From the NCBI RefSeq assembly GCF_020283565.1, contig NC_060059.1:15941501-16005500 (forward strand): a stretch of DNA of 64,000 nt, in the 5' to 3' direction. The position numbers and the translations under genes were made by a program. The notes beneath the pieces were generated by a model. The model had not been told where the DNA came from, searched no databases, and worked only from the letters and a program-made list of their open reading frames with translations. Positions 40,816 to 53,161 of the stretch are shown piece by piece. Source of the DNA: Trifolium pratense (Eukaryota > Streptophyta > Magnoliopsida > Fabales > Fabaceae). How positions within the stretch are numbered: the first letter of the stretch is position 1; each line of letters begins with the position of its first letter.

Positions 40816-42037
40816 CACGTCTCTTCCTTTTTCTTTTTGTTTTCAATGAGCTTTTCAGCCGGGCACTACGGCTAAGCATCGGTCGGATTCGGATTGAAAA
40901 AAAAAAAAACAAACTGTAACATGTTAATTTGGACCAATTTTGTCCGTTTACAATACAATAGAAATTACAAGATTGAAAGATTACACCAAATGTGTAGATA
41001 TAACAAATTGCAACACAAGTACTACAAGATAAACTATGTAGTATAAAAGAACTCTCAAAAAAATATATTAGCAAGTGTGAAAATAATGAGAATAATGAGT
41101 TTATTTTTAATAGTATTTTGATGCAACATTTCGTTCTATTTGAGCTGCCACAAACACCCATTTATATAGAAGAATACGAGTGATGTTATCTCTTCAAATG
41201 GCAGCAATCATACGTAATTAATTGCATGATCAATCTGAGTTAAAAGAAAACGTGATACCATGCTGATTAATGATCAAATATACTTTGCTAAAATTGATTT
41301 TCATTTTGCAAAGGCATGGTCAACGTATTTTTCATGATTTTTTTTTATGCACGGTAATATATTTTTATGCAAAAAACATTTAAATAAAAAATATTGTGAG
41401 TGTGTGATATATTTTCAAGAGAGCTATTTTTACTACTCACATAAGAATCCTAAAAATAGATGGATTACAATCCAATAATTCTATGATCCAAGTCTTGAAA
41501 GCTTGATCTACTTTTCTGCTTTTTGCATCCTTGTCATTCTTAGACTTCTTTTGTCAATCATCAAAACAAAAAATATTCCTGTCAAGGCATATATTCACAA
41601 TAAATTTTTAGAGACCCGCACCCGACTGTATGCAATAAAATAGTGATTTTTTAAGTTTAGTTCTTACTTAATTTTTATTAAATTTTTAGTCCCTAGAAAA
41701 TTATCATGCACTCAATTTTTATTAAGTTTTCAGTCCTTCCTTAATTTTTATTAATTTTTTAGTTCCTAGAATTATTTTATTAAGACAACTTGAATTTTTG
41801 AATGATTTCTACGCAAACATGTTTAAAATATCATAAAAAGTTCCTCGAGAAAAAACAACATCGAAATTTGATTTTTAGGTCATTATTTTCGTTACTTTTA
41901 TTTTGAATTTTTGCTGCTTAAAAAATTCATATTTAATTCATATTATGCTAAAAAAATTTAAATTTTAGTAAATAAATGAAAAACATTTATAGGGACTAAA
42001 ATTCTATAAGAAATATTTACACATTTTACGTGTGTCA
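40816..42037. other. Intergenic, unassigned
   Basis: AT-rich. Contains loosely repeated TTAATTTTTATTAA(A)TTTTTAGT at 41665-41770. No gene seen; the 133-codon minus frame at 40760-41161 spans the LTR edge and has no domain. Confidence 0.35.
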
Positions 42038-42221
42038 TTCAATATAGGATTAAATATGTTTTTTGACAGGGTTTAAAAAAATCACTATATTATTAGTCCC
42101 CCTCGTTTTTGTTATTTTTAACATTGGTCTCCATTGTGAAATTTGGTTGACCGGAGAGATGGAAAATGCCACATAGATGCCACAACACATACTCATTTAA
42201 TGTTTACTATTTGCACATCCA

Positions 42222-44381
42222 TGTAACACCCAAACCTATTATTTAATAAAATACTACCATGATAAATCTTTTTCAAAATACGCGACGGAAAATCAAAGTT
42301 TGTTATTATAAAAGTCATTGTTCGAGCATTGCATTCTTCAACCAAAATAATACTAATGTAGTTAATTTGTAAAAATGTTTGTTTATACAAAATAATCATC
42401 TTTATCGAAAGATACAGTTTTACAAATAAATACAAGAATGTCATAAAGACTCTATAGTATACCCTAAGTACACACTTTTCCCGTGTCACAATCAGAGCGG
42501 AGCTTCACCGACGACTCGACATCGATAACCACAAAACCTGTGAATCTGGACCCCCAACTACTGTCCAGCACATAACACATAAAAGAGAGTTAGACAACAT
42601 ACTCAAAATATACAAGTGTAAGTAAATTATACTTAAACACTTCATCAACATTCATGCATATTCATATATCATGCATATACTTCATTAATCTCATTTAATT
42701 ATAAACTACAAGAAGTTATAATCAAATATCAAACATAATCCTCAAGAACTTGAAGCCAATTACATTTATAATCATCGGACAATCAACACCTACAACAAGT
42801 CTAACACACATAGACAATTATCACAAATTCCAAACATATGTGTCACATATCAAATATCAAATAATGTACACATATCCTAATGCAATCTAATGCCACAATC
42901 TTCATGCTATGTCCCCTAGACATATCTAATGCATGTGGTACAATCGTCTTTATTAGAGTATCTCACCTCTAATATTCGTCTTTATCGGATAAATATAATC
43001 CGATATCCGTCTTTATTGGAATATCCAATATACATCAACAATTCATGAATGCATGTATGTAATTCATGAATTCGCACTCACACAATTAGCATTTTGCTCG
43101 TCATTTATAATGTGGAACACTATCCGACATTTCGTCTTTATTAAGATAACACTATACCTTAATATACGTCTTTATCGAATAACATAATTCGATATACTTC
43201 TTTATTAGAATAACATGATTCTAATATTCTTCTTTATTAAGTTAATTAACACCTTAATATACTTCTTTCATAATCATCATACCACGTCAACAATAATTGC
43301 ATAAGAACACAATTAAATCATACCATCAACATATATCGTTTATTACATACAATGTATTCACTTGCATTTTAACACAATACCAAAAATATAAGCTAATTGT
43401 ATTAATCATGCATTATCTCACAAAACAAACTCCGGAATCGGAATCTACGCAAAAAACTGGGTAAAATAGGTTCCGGGTGAAAAGTTGTCAAAAAGTCAAC
43501 CATGAGGTCAACCGTTGACTTTCCAGTCTGTTAGCTGAGCGAAGGCCTGACGAGCCGTAGCGAACCACACCAGTGGAACTCATGCTCGTGGCGAGTTGTG
43601 GCGAGCCGTAGCGAAGGCCTCCTGTCAGGAATGCTCAAACCTTGCGTTTTTCACCCAAATTCACCCAAAAATCCCATTTTTCATGTTATAAACCCCAAAT
43701 GACTTTGTATTCAAGTGTAACAAACATGTGTAAACACAAAAGGACGGTTCATTTCACCGATCTACCATTTTTACTACGAAAAAGTAAAGATTTACCACAT
43801 TTACTCAAAACACTCAAGAACACAATGTTCTTGAGTTTAATCCTCTATAAATCCTGTTTTTATCCATTAGATTCGTTCATACATCATGATAAGAGCATGT
43901 TAAACATGTTATGAATCTTAGATTCGATTTTCATCAAGAAAAACTCATCTACACTAAAACGAAAATGGGGTGGAGAAAGTTCGGGTAAGGAGAAATCGAC
44001 ATTCTCCCCTTTCTCGTATCACCCACGAATATGAAATCTACTTTCTTACCTTAATCCGACGAAAGCTCAACGATTGTTCCTCGAATCTCTCCTCCAAGCT
44101 CTTGCCCTAACTCCTTGCTCCCCCTTCTCTCTTCATTTCTCTTCAAAGTCACAAAATGTGACATTTTCTCTCTCTAAGGGCCATAAATAGCGCCCCCTCT
44201 CATGAGACAAGGCCCATTGGGCCTCAAGCCCAATAGCTTGGCCCAACTCGCGTTAACTCTCACTAACTCGCACGTTAACTAAAACTCTCGATAAATAACT
44301 TAAAGTTACCATCTTACTTAAAAGTTACGTCACCAAATAAATAAACACTTACTTAGTGAATAATAAATTTGGGTCGTTACA
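42222..44381 (-). mobile_element. Solo LTR, 2.16 kb, nested in the MULE-type MITE
   Basis: Starts TGTAACACCC and ends GGTCGTTACA with TG...CA ends, flanked by the exact 5-bp duplication ATCCA (42217-42221 and 44382-44386). No internal PBS, polypurine tract or pol frame is present, so it fits a solo LTR left by LTR-LTR recombination. On the minus strand a TATA-like CTATTTATGG lies near 44180-44190, which suggests minus orientation. A hairpin array occupies 42945-43275. Confidence 0.75.
42945..43275. repeat. Array of hairpins with variable stems and fixed linker
   Basis: At least seven units begin CGTCTTTA or CTTCTTTA (42945, 42978, 43008, 43132, 43167, 43197, 43229). Each is followed by a short inverted repeat, then ATAT/TATA. 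The stems differ: TTAGAG/CTCTAA, TCGGAT/ATCCGA, TTGGA/TCCAA, TTAAG/CTTAA, TCGAAT/ATTCGA, TTAGAAT/ATTCTAA, TTAAG/CTTAA. Each side changes together with its partner. The third and fourth units are separated by about 90 bp with AATTCATGAATT palindromes. Confidence 0.85.
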
Positions 44382-44580
44382 ATCCACATCATTAAATGAA
44401 TCTGCGTGGCATTTAAGTGACACTTTTCGTCTATCCAGTCAACCAAAATTTCACAATAGAGACCAATGTTGAAACGGCAAAAACATGGGGACCAAAAATA
44501 TAATAGAAAAAAATGTAGAAACTATTTTTAGAAGTCTACCAAAATGTAAAGACTAAAAATATATTTAACCCTTCAATATA

Positions 44581-45470
44581 TTGTTACGATAAGACTTACT
44601 GCCACCTATGTATTTTATAATTTTTTAATCGCAAAATTACTTAGAAAATTAAGATTATGTCTATTAAATTTAGTTATTAAATTTAAATTATTTTTTGAAC
44701 AATATTTGTTTTACTAGTAACAATTAGACCATAAATGTTTTAGGCCCTGTGCGAGTTCAGCTTCGCCTTGAGTTCTTGTTATTGAAAGTCCGACAAATGG
44801 ATTCAAAATGGAGAGGGGGTGGAGACAAGATGATTCCTTATCTCTCTCTCTCTTTTTTTTTTTTCCTTCCTGTAGTTGTTGAAAGTTTTACATTCTATGT
44901 TGAAAGTTTCGGTAAATACAATACTAGTAAAACTAAGACATATAAAAAAAGATGCAAACTGTTAATTTTGATATATCTTGATAACATATCAAATTATTTT
45001 GAATTTGTCTGAAATTTTACATAAATGATCTATATGATATAAACTTTCAATACATCGATGAATTTTATAAAACTTATATCGGTTAAAATGTTATTGAGAA
45101 GTGTAACATTTGATGTCAAACTAGTTGGTGTCATTTGATCCTGACCCCAACTGAATTAGCACGTCGTTGTTCAGTGCGGTCCCTTGAACTCCTCAACATC
45201 AAGTTTTACAACACATTTTCAATGTATCATCTTAAATTGATTTCCAAATTAAAACAAAAATAGTAATGCAATATTGATGATTTTTGGAGGTAATTATGTT
45301 TACACATAGACAAACACAACTGGTTTGTAATTGGTACTTCCATTTTTCTTCTTGTATATATAACATAACCGATCTCTTATACATGTAACATCATGCAATA
45401 TGTCATAGATCAAAGATTATATACACAAATATATGTATTGCTTATTTATTTATTTATTTTTCCTCATTAT
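44581..45470. other. Intergenic downstream of ALMT copy B
   Basis: No supported gene. A CT-rich run lies near 44845-44870. Confidence 0.35.
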
Positions 45471-47991
45471 TCAAACCATTTGAAGTGTTTTGATAATAAC
45501 TTCCTCATCATTCTGTTGTTCTGGAGAGATCTTGCTATCCATTGAATGTTGTTTGGATTTGTCACACTTAGTCTTTGGTTCTTTGAATTTAGCTAAATTT
45601 GATAATTCTTCAACTTCTTTCACAATGTCTTCCACACGTGTTACAATTTCACTAAGCAAAGAAACTATTGTGCCCACTTGAATAATTTCCATAATTGGGA
45701 TTTCAATTTTTGCTTCACCAAGGGATGCTTCTTTTGGATTATTTTGTGTGTTTGGATAAGATTTTAATAAATTTTGAAGCTCTTGTGCAGCATTATTCAT
45801 CTCCATGACTAGAAGATCAAGTTTATTTGATTTTCTCATATTCTTTATTGTAATTGCCAACTCTTTTAAGACATTTGTAGAGTTGATTCCCACTTTCATT
45901 GAGGTTATGCTCATAATCTTCTTGATGTCATTTGAGGTCTACAAAAATAATTTAATGTATCTTAGAAAAAAATTATTACCCTATATTTGTACCCAAAAAA
46001 TTAATTAATTATTTTGGGAGAAAAATAATAATTATATAGATATAATATAACCAATTAATTGAGGAATCAATATATACAGTACCTTGTTTTCTGAATTTAT
46101 GCATCCAAAAAGAGCATCAATGCAAAAAGCACATCTACGCATTGTGGCACCAATTTTTAGATATTGCTTCCATGGGTGACAAAAATTGAAGCGTCCATGG
46201 GTAGGTTCCCATCTAGCTAAATTAGCCTGAAATTATTTAACAAAATATTATTAAATTGATTATATTTGCATGATTATTAAGCTTGATTTCAACCACGAGC
46301 ATATGTATATTTTTTTTTTGACACTCTCTATATTTTTATCATTAACTTTATGATGATTAGAAGATATCGTTAGGCTGAACACTTTTACTCAAATTCGAAT
46401 ATGAAATCTTACAAATTTTAAAAATATCGGAAACGAATGTATACCTGTGATTCTTCGGTTGCTTTGGAGTTTAACACACACTTATAACCCATGAGATTTT
46501 TGTTAGAGTCCTCACTAGATGTTTGGGCTTCAAAGTATTGAGCCACACAACCTGAAACACATAGATGTACCAAATGATTAATATTATGTACATTTATTTA
46601 CAATGTGTTCTCTATATGCAAGTAAATATTTTGATGAGTTCTTTAATTATGATGAATTTTGATTACTTTTAAATATTTTGTATATGCATTCATTTTAAGA
46701 AAAATCTTTTCTTTTAAAAACAAACCTTCTAAAGAATCAGCGAGCTTGTCGAGATTTCCGGTTACTAAAACATAAAGTTCTTGACCAGCCCAAACAGGAC
46801 GAATAGTTGTGCTAACAATTATACACAATGAAGTTCCAATTATAATAGTGGAGATTCTTTGGTTTGCCAAAGTAAACAATTCATCGATCCGATAACCAGA
46901 TACTGAAACCAAGCTGAAAGTTAAAATAAATATCAGAGCACCATAATCAAAACGAGCCTTTATAGTTGGAATGAATCTTGAGAATGTCACCGCAGAAGCT
47001 GAAAACAAAGATCAAATAATAAAATTAGTGATGGTCAATATTTACGGATCGGTAGTGTATATATACATCGGAAATGATTATACATATTATTTTTTAAAAA
47101 ATATTTAATTTGTTTATATTGACTATGTAATATTGTTTTACACATGCATTTTATCACATTTTTAAAATAAAATGTTTGGTATCCAAAAAAAAAAAAATGT
47201 TTATGACACAATTAACAAATTAAAAGAAGTAACATCTTAGTCGATTTAATTAGATACATACAATGAGAGCATAAAAATTAATCTCTATAAATAATATACC
47301 TAGCAGAAAGAGTGAGGCTCCAACAATTACAGGCTCCCATTCTGCTCCTGCTCTACTGGCAACCCATTGTACACCTAAGGCTAGAAGTCCAGCAAGAGTA
47401 GTTCCACATATTCTGTTTATACTTTTATATATTGTAGCACCTGCAATTTGATAATATATAAAAATATCATAAAGTTTCAATATTTCAGTTGTTCATTTTT
47501 TTTTAACAATTAAAAAAAAAAATTATACTATGTAACAATAAAAAATTAGAGACTGAAAAAAATAAAATTCATCTCTAATTTTAACGTCTGCAACACTTAG
47601 TAATAAAATCGTAGACGAAAATTTGTTCTAAATTTTCTTTGAGTAATTCAATTTTTTCTAGTTAAAAATGTGAGCACTACTACATACCGGCGGTGTACTC
47701 AAAAACTACGATCACGGTCATGACAGCCCACATAGCATTTTTTCCGACTCCATCATATAAAGGCTTCAAGTAGTAGAAAAGTGAGACAACTGCAAGTGCT
47801 AACCCTACTTTCACACAGTGGATAAATTTTCTTGGATCATTAACACCTATATCCCAAGCTTTCTTCACAAATTTGCATAACTTGAAATAAAAACTTGTTA
47901 TAAATGTCCACATGCTACAAGAAATTCCAGCTCTTTTCCATGGACCATCTTCTACCTTAATTCTCCATTCAACTCCCTTATCATTAGTCAT
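45471..47991 (-). CDS. Aluminium-activated malate transporter, copy B, intact (478 aa)
   Basis: Six exons on the minus strand: 47991-47688, 47440-47300, 46998-46726, 46551-46445, 46226-46083, 45938-45471. They total 1,437 nt with closed phase and GT/AG sites. The chosen start (MTNDKG) is the first ATG consistent with the conserved EWRIKVEDGPW. Membrane-spanning segments cluster in the first half (KVGLALAVVSLFYYL at about 62, NAMWAVMTVIVVFEYTAG at about 84, then TLAGLLALGVQW, VIVGASLFLLG, LIFILTFSLVSVSGYR). The family signature WEPTHGRF starts at W281, and the C half is hydrophilic with Lys/Glu-rich stretches. The length is normal for ALMTs. It lies 14-15 kb from its damaged paralogue in the same orientation, a dispersed tandem duplication. 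Whether it is plasma-membrane or tonoplast, or aluminium-responsive, cannot be read from sequence. Confidence 0.93.
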
Positions 47992-49380
47992 CTTTAATTG
48001 TGTTTGTTTGTGTAAATTCCAGCAAATCAATGTTGTACTCTAAAATGTTGCTGGAATTATATTAATGGCAAACAAACACTCCAATCCAATAATCTATGAT
48101 TGACTTGTAGATTTAACTAAACAAGAGAGTATCATTTGTATTTATATAGAAAGAAAGTGAATGTGTCTCATGTCTCAACATGAGGATATTAAATATTACA
48201 TTAGGACAAAACGTTATATTTTAATTTTTAGTTTATTGGAGATAATAGAATGTGCTAACTTTTGTAGATTAAGCTGATGTAAGAGCACAACTACACTTAA
48301 GTGCTATCTTTTTTAGTAGGTTCAAATTGTTGGACATATATGGTTCTTGTATATATATACATACACTAATACTATACTACTAATATATATAATATACCCT
48401 CGTGTGAAATATAAGTAACACAAAAATATAATTCATTGATTAGTAGGTCATCTCGATTATGTTTGTGATGCATTAATAGTAAAAATGTTTTTATCCAATT
48501 CATTATTCGTGAGTAGACTATAGGCCAATATTTGTTTTTGTTTTATAAAAATAAAAACTTGTATGAAAAAGTAAATATTTTTTATAAGCTATAAGTAGGG
48601 GTGGAAATAGACCAACCAATCAGGGTCCTACGACCTAACCTAGGTTTTACGATTGATTGATTGTGGTTTTTATAAGGCTTTTTTTTTGTTGAACTTGGCT
48701 ATTTTTTTGCTGCATTGCGAGTGGACTATCTGATAGAGTATGCAAAGGATATTTTAGTGAACTCGAATTTACATATATTTTTTAACACTCTGTCATCTCT
48801 TCATTAAACCATTAAAAAAACATTGAGTTCACAAAAAGATTTTTATTCTTCGACAATATAAAATCGAGAAAATGAGGTAATTTGAATGATTTAGCAAGTT
48901 GGGCGTTGTCTTTGTCTTTATTTAGTTAATCACATTAGTAACAACGGTGGTCTTTATGTATGGATAGATGCGGCTGGTATAGGGGAACTCATCATTTCTA
49001 CTGTATATTCCTGCATCTGACCTGATGTTTCTCCTAAGCTCCTCCAAACTCTCCAACATACGAAACCAATGTCAAACAAGCTGGCGAACACAATCACTAG
49101 CTAAGATTTTTTAGAGCCAATGATGAGTCATCAAAATCCAAGACCTGGCAATAAGAGATCACAGATGAAGACCACATTAGTTTTTCCTTCGCCACCGTCA
49201 ACTTGCAGGGGATAATGTTGAATGGTGAAGGAAGTAGTTGAGGAGAGTGAGAGGATTTTGGTTGGAAAATTGTTGTTTTCGGATTTAAAAATAGTTAAAA
49301 AATAATTTTTAGCCACCGAAGAGATTACTGGGTTGAGTCGCGGACTAGGTCGCTCTCTTTAAGACGTTTCGTGGCACTGC
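47992..49380. other. ALMT copy B upstream region
   Basis: 5' leader and promoter to about 48160, then AT-rich intergenic. A lone hAT-like end TAGGGGTGGA at about 48597 has no partner. No gene seen. Confidence 0.4.
48127..48157 (-). promoter_or_regulatory. TATA region of ALMT copy B
   Basis: GAGTATCATTTGTATTTATA then TAGAAAGAAAG is shared with copy A. On the minus strand it holds a TATA-box-like CTATATAAATA about 155 nt upstream of the ATG. Confidence 0.55.
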
Positions 49381-49499
49381 CCAAAATTGTGCAAGCAGAC
49401 TATCAACCACGCCGTCCTCAGGATAAAACAAACCAGTTACAACTGTATACCGATATGCTACTGCACTGTAGAAATCGGTCAAAGAATACAACATCTTGA

Positions 49500-49795
49500 A
49501 TGGTGCTACAATACCACTCGAATTGATGTTACGACATCAATCTATAATTTATCGGTGATTCAGTGGTACTACAATACCACTCAGATTGATGCTACAACCT
49601 CAATCTATGAATCAACGGTACTACGATACCACATGTGGTACTACAATACCACATGTATTGATGATACTACAATATCAATCAATATAATGACACTGAGGTC
49701 ACTCCAATATGGTACTAAGACCAATCTTCAATCCAAGGGATAATGATGCTAAGACCATTATTTATTTAAAGGAACTAGTGATACTTTTATCACTC
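49500..49795. repeat. Array of about eleven hairpins with a conserved loop
   Basis: Consecutive short palindromes about 25-30 nt apart: TGGT/ACCA near 49501, ATTGATGT/ACATCAAT at about 49523, GTGGTA/TACCAC at 49563, ATTGA/TCAAT near 49585, GGTA/TACC near 49617, a perfect 10-bp stem ACATGTGGTA/TACCACATGT at 49631-49656, ATTGAT/ATCAAT near 49658, TGAC/GTCA near 49688, TGGT/ACCA near 49710, AATG/CATT near 49743, AGTGATA/TATCACT at 49777. Loops are mostly CTACAA, CTACGA or CTAAGA. The frame at 49387-49743 is not a gene. Confidence 0.85.
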
Positions 49796-50033
49796 TTAAA
49801 CCAAATTAACAGTAATAAGGTTTCTCTTTTATTCAAAGCTTCAACTTATAAAATATTCTAATATACACAAGTAATTTTGTTAGAATTGAAAGTCTAACAA
49901 GACAATAGAACAAGTTTAATATAGACATATCAAACTTAAAATCTACAAAGAAAGTCCATTATATTCAAAACATAATTCATAGTCAAATAACTCTCAAAAT
50001 CATATTTAGTTATGAACCTTTATCAAAAACACC
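49796..50033. other. AT-rich intergenic
   Basis: No gene or complete element seen. Confidence 0.35.
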
Positions 50034-50041
50034 ATAACATG

Positions 50042-50695
50042 CAGTGGCGGGACTAGAAAATATATTGTAGGTGGGCCGGAAAAAGGTCAGTCTATTTTCA
50101 AATTGAATTTTTTAGTCTCTTTATTTTCATGTTACAATTTTGGTACTAACAATCTATATTTTTACTCTAAAAATTGTGATTTTTGGTCATAAAGGTGATT
50201 TATTGTCTCCAACATTGAATCTAAAGATGAAATATCAAATTTGAGACCAAAATTCACATTTTTTTGGCATTAAAATTCACTATTTTTACTGCAAAAAAGA
50301 AAAATAAAACATTGAGATATGACTAAAATTGCAACAAATGTGAAAATATGGGACTTAAAAAATTAAATATTAATTAAACATAATTTTTTTATATGTCATT
50401 TCATATTTATATATGCTAGTTCAATTGCTAATTTTATCTAATACAATAAATTAATTCAATTAATTATGAACTAATATTTAGACTAATACTTGAACTAATA
50501 TATGTATCGAGTTATTTATAATTATCAATAATAAACCCTAAATTAATATTTACATTAACATTTGTACAAATATGTATACTGTGTGACTTAAAATCATTAA
50601 TAATACATTTAAATTAATACTCTACCTATAAAAAAATTATTTTTTTGGATGGAGTGGACGTGCCCCACCTCAGCCCACCTCTAGGTCCGCTGCTG
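50042..50695. mobile_element. hAT element, 654 bp, perfect 8-bp TSD
   Basis: Ends CAGTGGCGGGAC and the complement of CAGCAGCGGACC, flanked by ATAACATG at 50034-50041 and 50696-50703. Non-coding. A truncated copy lies at 38673-39152. Confidence 0.88.
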
Positions 50696-50703
50696 ATAAC
50701 ATG

Positions 50704-52432
50704 AATATGACTAATATAACCTATATTCTTCATTCATTAATTAGTGACAGTGCACATATATATTAACCGTAAAAGCAGTTACAATCAAATTGACGAAGAA
50801 AACCATCAATTGATAAAATAAAAAATTAACAAGTGATCTTATATCAATTAGCAACAAGTTAGAAGATTATTGGCATCACGAAATTTGTCAAGTAAACACC
50901 ATTGCATGTAACAAGTGAATTCCCATTAAGCTAAGTGTTAAATATTAAATTGAAAAACAAGAAGAATATTTATATATATAGATGCAGTCAAACTTACTGC
51001 CACAGATGCAAAGTGGTTTGTTGTTCTCGCAATAGCCTTCAAAACCTTCTTGTAAGGAGTTTGAAATATGATGATCATGAGATGCTTTGAATTCACACTA
51101 TGTGATTGTTTGGCTGCCTAAAAAGTGTTGTATTCTCATTTTACGTTGATTAACTAGAATTTATTGTCCCATAAACTTAAAATGGTTACATAGTAACTTA
51201 ACAGTTACATAGTGATGAAAAATAAATTACAATGAATCAAATAAATAAATGTGAGACTTTATTTATTTATTTCCTCAAATTACACTTATGCTACAACATA
51301 AGAACTTCTAAGATAAATAAATGTGTATATGTTATGCACTTATACGTAGGAAGTTTCCATATCGTAACGATAACTTCTATAGAAGAACTTCTAAGATACA
51401 CAGAGTGAATTCTCCTCACTTAAATTTTCTTCACACGCAAATGGTGATAAGAAGTCCCGCATCAGTTGCGAGATAACCTGAATATGTGTTTATAATGTAG
51501 AGACAATCATCATCTTACAAGTCAGTTTTGTAGGGTTGAGTTAGACCCAACTCTCAATTCTCTGATGGTATCATATAGACTCCTTCACGATCTGTTGGAC
51601 CGCCTTCTATCAAGAATATGAGCTGGCTATTCACCATTTATATCCGTGCCCCAAGCCCAATAGTGCTAGACGTGAGGGGGTATTTAAGAAGTCTCACATC
51701 AGTTGCTTATGAATTTCTAACCAGGGGTAAATTAGATTTTTGTTTAGTACACGACCTAAAACAAGATTTAGTATTCTTTGATTAAAAAACCAAGATTTAG
51801 TATGATAATATAATTGCAACATAATTATATAAACAAAATGTGATATAGGAGCATGCATGGTGGGGAGTTGGATGGAGCACCATGTCTAGCATTGCTTTGC
51901 CTGTTGTACCGCACACACAGTCTTCACCTGATTCTTAGTGGTCAGATATTCTCCTCTGATGTATGTATACTATACAAGGATTAAATATATAGGATCCAAA
52001 AGAAATCGCAGACATTAAGGGAATGAATTAGGTCATGAATAGGACCACTTTTATTTAAAAAAGCTTTCAAAATTTTGACAACAACCACAAATGAGAGTAG
52101 TGGAATTTAATATAAGGACTTAATATTGGTCTCTTTTGATAACATATAGAAAAGAGCCCTTATCTTGCGCACTATTCTTCAAAAGTTAGTAGAAAGTTGC
52201 TTTTGTTCATATGTCCTAACTTAATTAGTCCCTAATTAACATATAAAATTGCTTGTTGCAACAATTTACTTTGCCAAACCATTTGTACAAATCATGCGTC
52301 CGGAACCGGTACGTGTGGATGACTCATGTCATTTTATTTTTTTTTATAAAATTAAATAAAAAAGGAATTTGTACAAAAATAAATAAATAATTGAGCTGCA
52401 GCTATCAAGAACCGTGTGTTTGTGGAAATTGG
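50704..52432. other. Intergenic with a dispersed-repeat fragment
   Basis: 51460-51700 carries a diverged copy of the family at 25518-25834 (CAAGCCCAATAGTGCTAGAC, GTTGGGTCTAACTC-like). The rest is AT-rich without a gene. Confidence 0.45.
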
Positions 52433-52616
52433 ATTAAATAAGTGTTCATGCATTCATGTATTCACGAATATTGATAGTCGTCCAATTTTGATAAGATATT
52501 TTAAAAAAGATAATTTTAATTCATATTTTATAAAATTGAGCTTATATTTTCACCATCTAATCTTAATCAAACGACTACGAAAAATTGATTGCATGAATGC
52601 ATGAATATGGTGAATG
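52433..52616. repeat. Imperfect inverted repeat (MITE-like)
   Basis: Left arm TTCATGCATTCATG...ATAGTCGT, right arm ACGACTA...GCATGAATGCATGAA. Non-coding; family and target duplication not identified. Confidence 0.5.
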
Positions 52617-52841
52617 TAGGCGAACTCATCTGTGTTTGTGTCATTGTGTGAGCATTACTACGCCTATGTTTTAACCGAGAGAATTCATTCTCATTAGTCA
52701 TTTAGTTGCTTGTTAATTTGGACCTACTAGAGACTAAAAAGTAAAATAAAAAATTGGACCTACTAGAATCACTTTTGGTTAGCCAAACTTGATTTTACCA
52801 CAAATTCTACATAGTCTATCTTTAGTGTTATTGTGGGTATA

Positions 52842-52942
52842 TTAGAATCATAATCATGATAATCCACCATAATTTTTAAAAAATTATATGTTATATTATA
52901 TAATTTCTTCAAAATTATGGTGGATCTGTGATTCTGATATGA
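52842..52942. repeat. Short inverted repeat
   Basis: GATAATCCACCATAATTTT and AAAATTATGGTGGATC are inverted around a 45-nt AT-rich loop. It may be a small MITE. Confidence 0.5.
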
Positions 52943-53161
52943 TACCAAATATACACAGAATCTTTTGCCCAACACAAATTGCTTCCCGCTGCAATTTTTT
53001 GGTTGTGATTTTTTTAGTTATCATAAAATTGATACAAGTTTCCGCCGTCGTTAGTGGTGATTAATTTTCGTCGGAGAATTTGGAGGTGCACAAGATGAAT
53101 TCTCTCATTTCAACCGAATTTTCTTCATACGCATGAGTCAGAAATCAAACCTCTAATTATT

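Larger units (their letters stand above)
42047..44571. mobile_element. MULE-type MITE split by a solo LTR
   Basis: Ends GGATTAAATATG and the complement of GGGTTAAATATA with long matching subterminal sequence. Exact 9-bp duplications TTCAATATA lie at 42038-42046 and 44572-44580. Without the inner insertion the element is about 360 bp. Confidence 0.85.

Noticed and set aside
40840..41161. Minus-strand frame with a Lys/Arg-rich tail
   Set aside because: Its C-terminal part is the LTR of the 39511-40810 element; no domain.
42945..43275. CRISPR-like array (short repeat, variable part)
   Set aside because: The variable parts are self-complementary stems, spacing is irregular and the setting is an LTR.
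48595..48660. hAT element start TAGGGGTGGA
   Set aside because: No right terminus or 8-bp duplication found, so only a possible relic.
49387..49743. 118-codon + frame rich in Thr/Tyr
   Set aside because: Created by the hairpin array; composition reflects CTACAATACC-type repeats.
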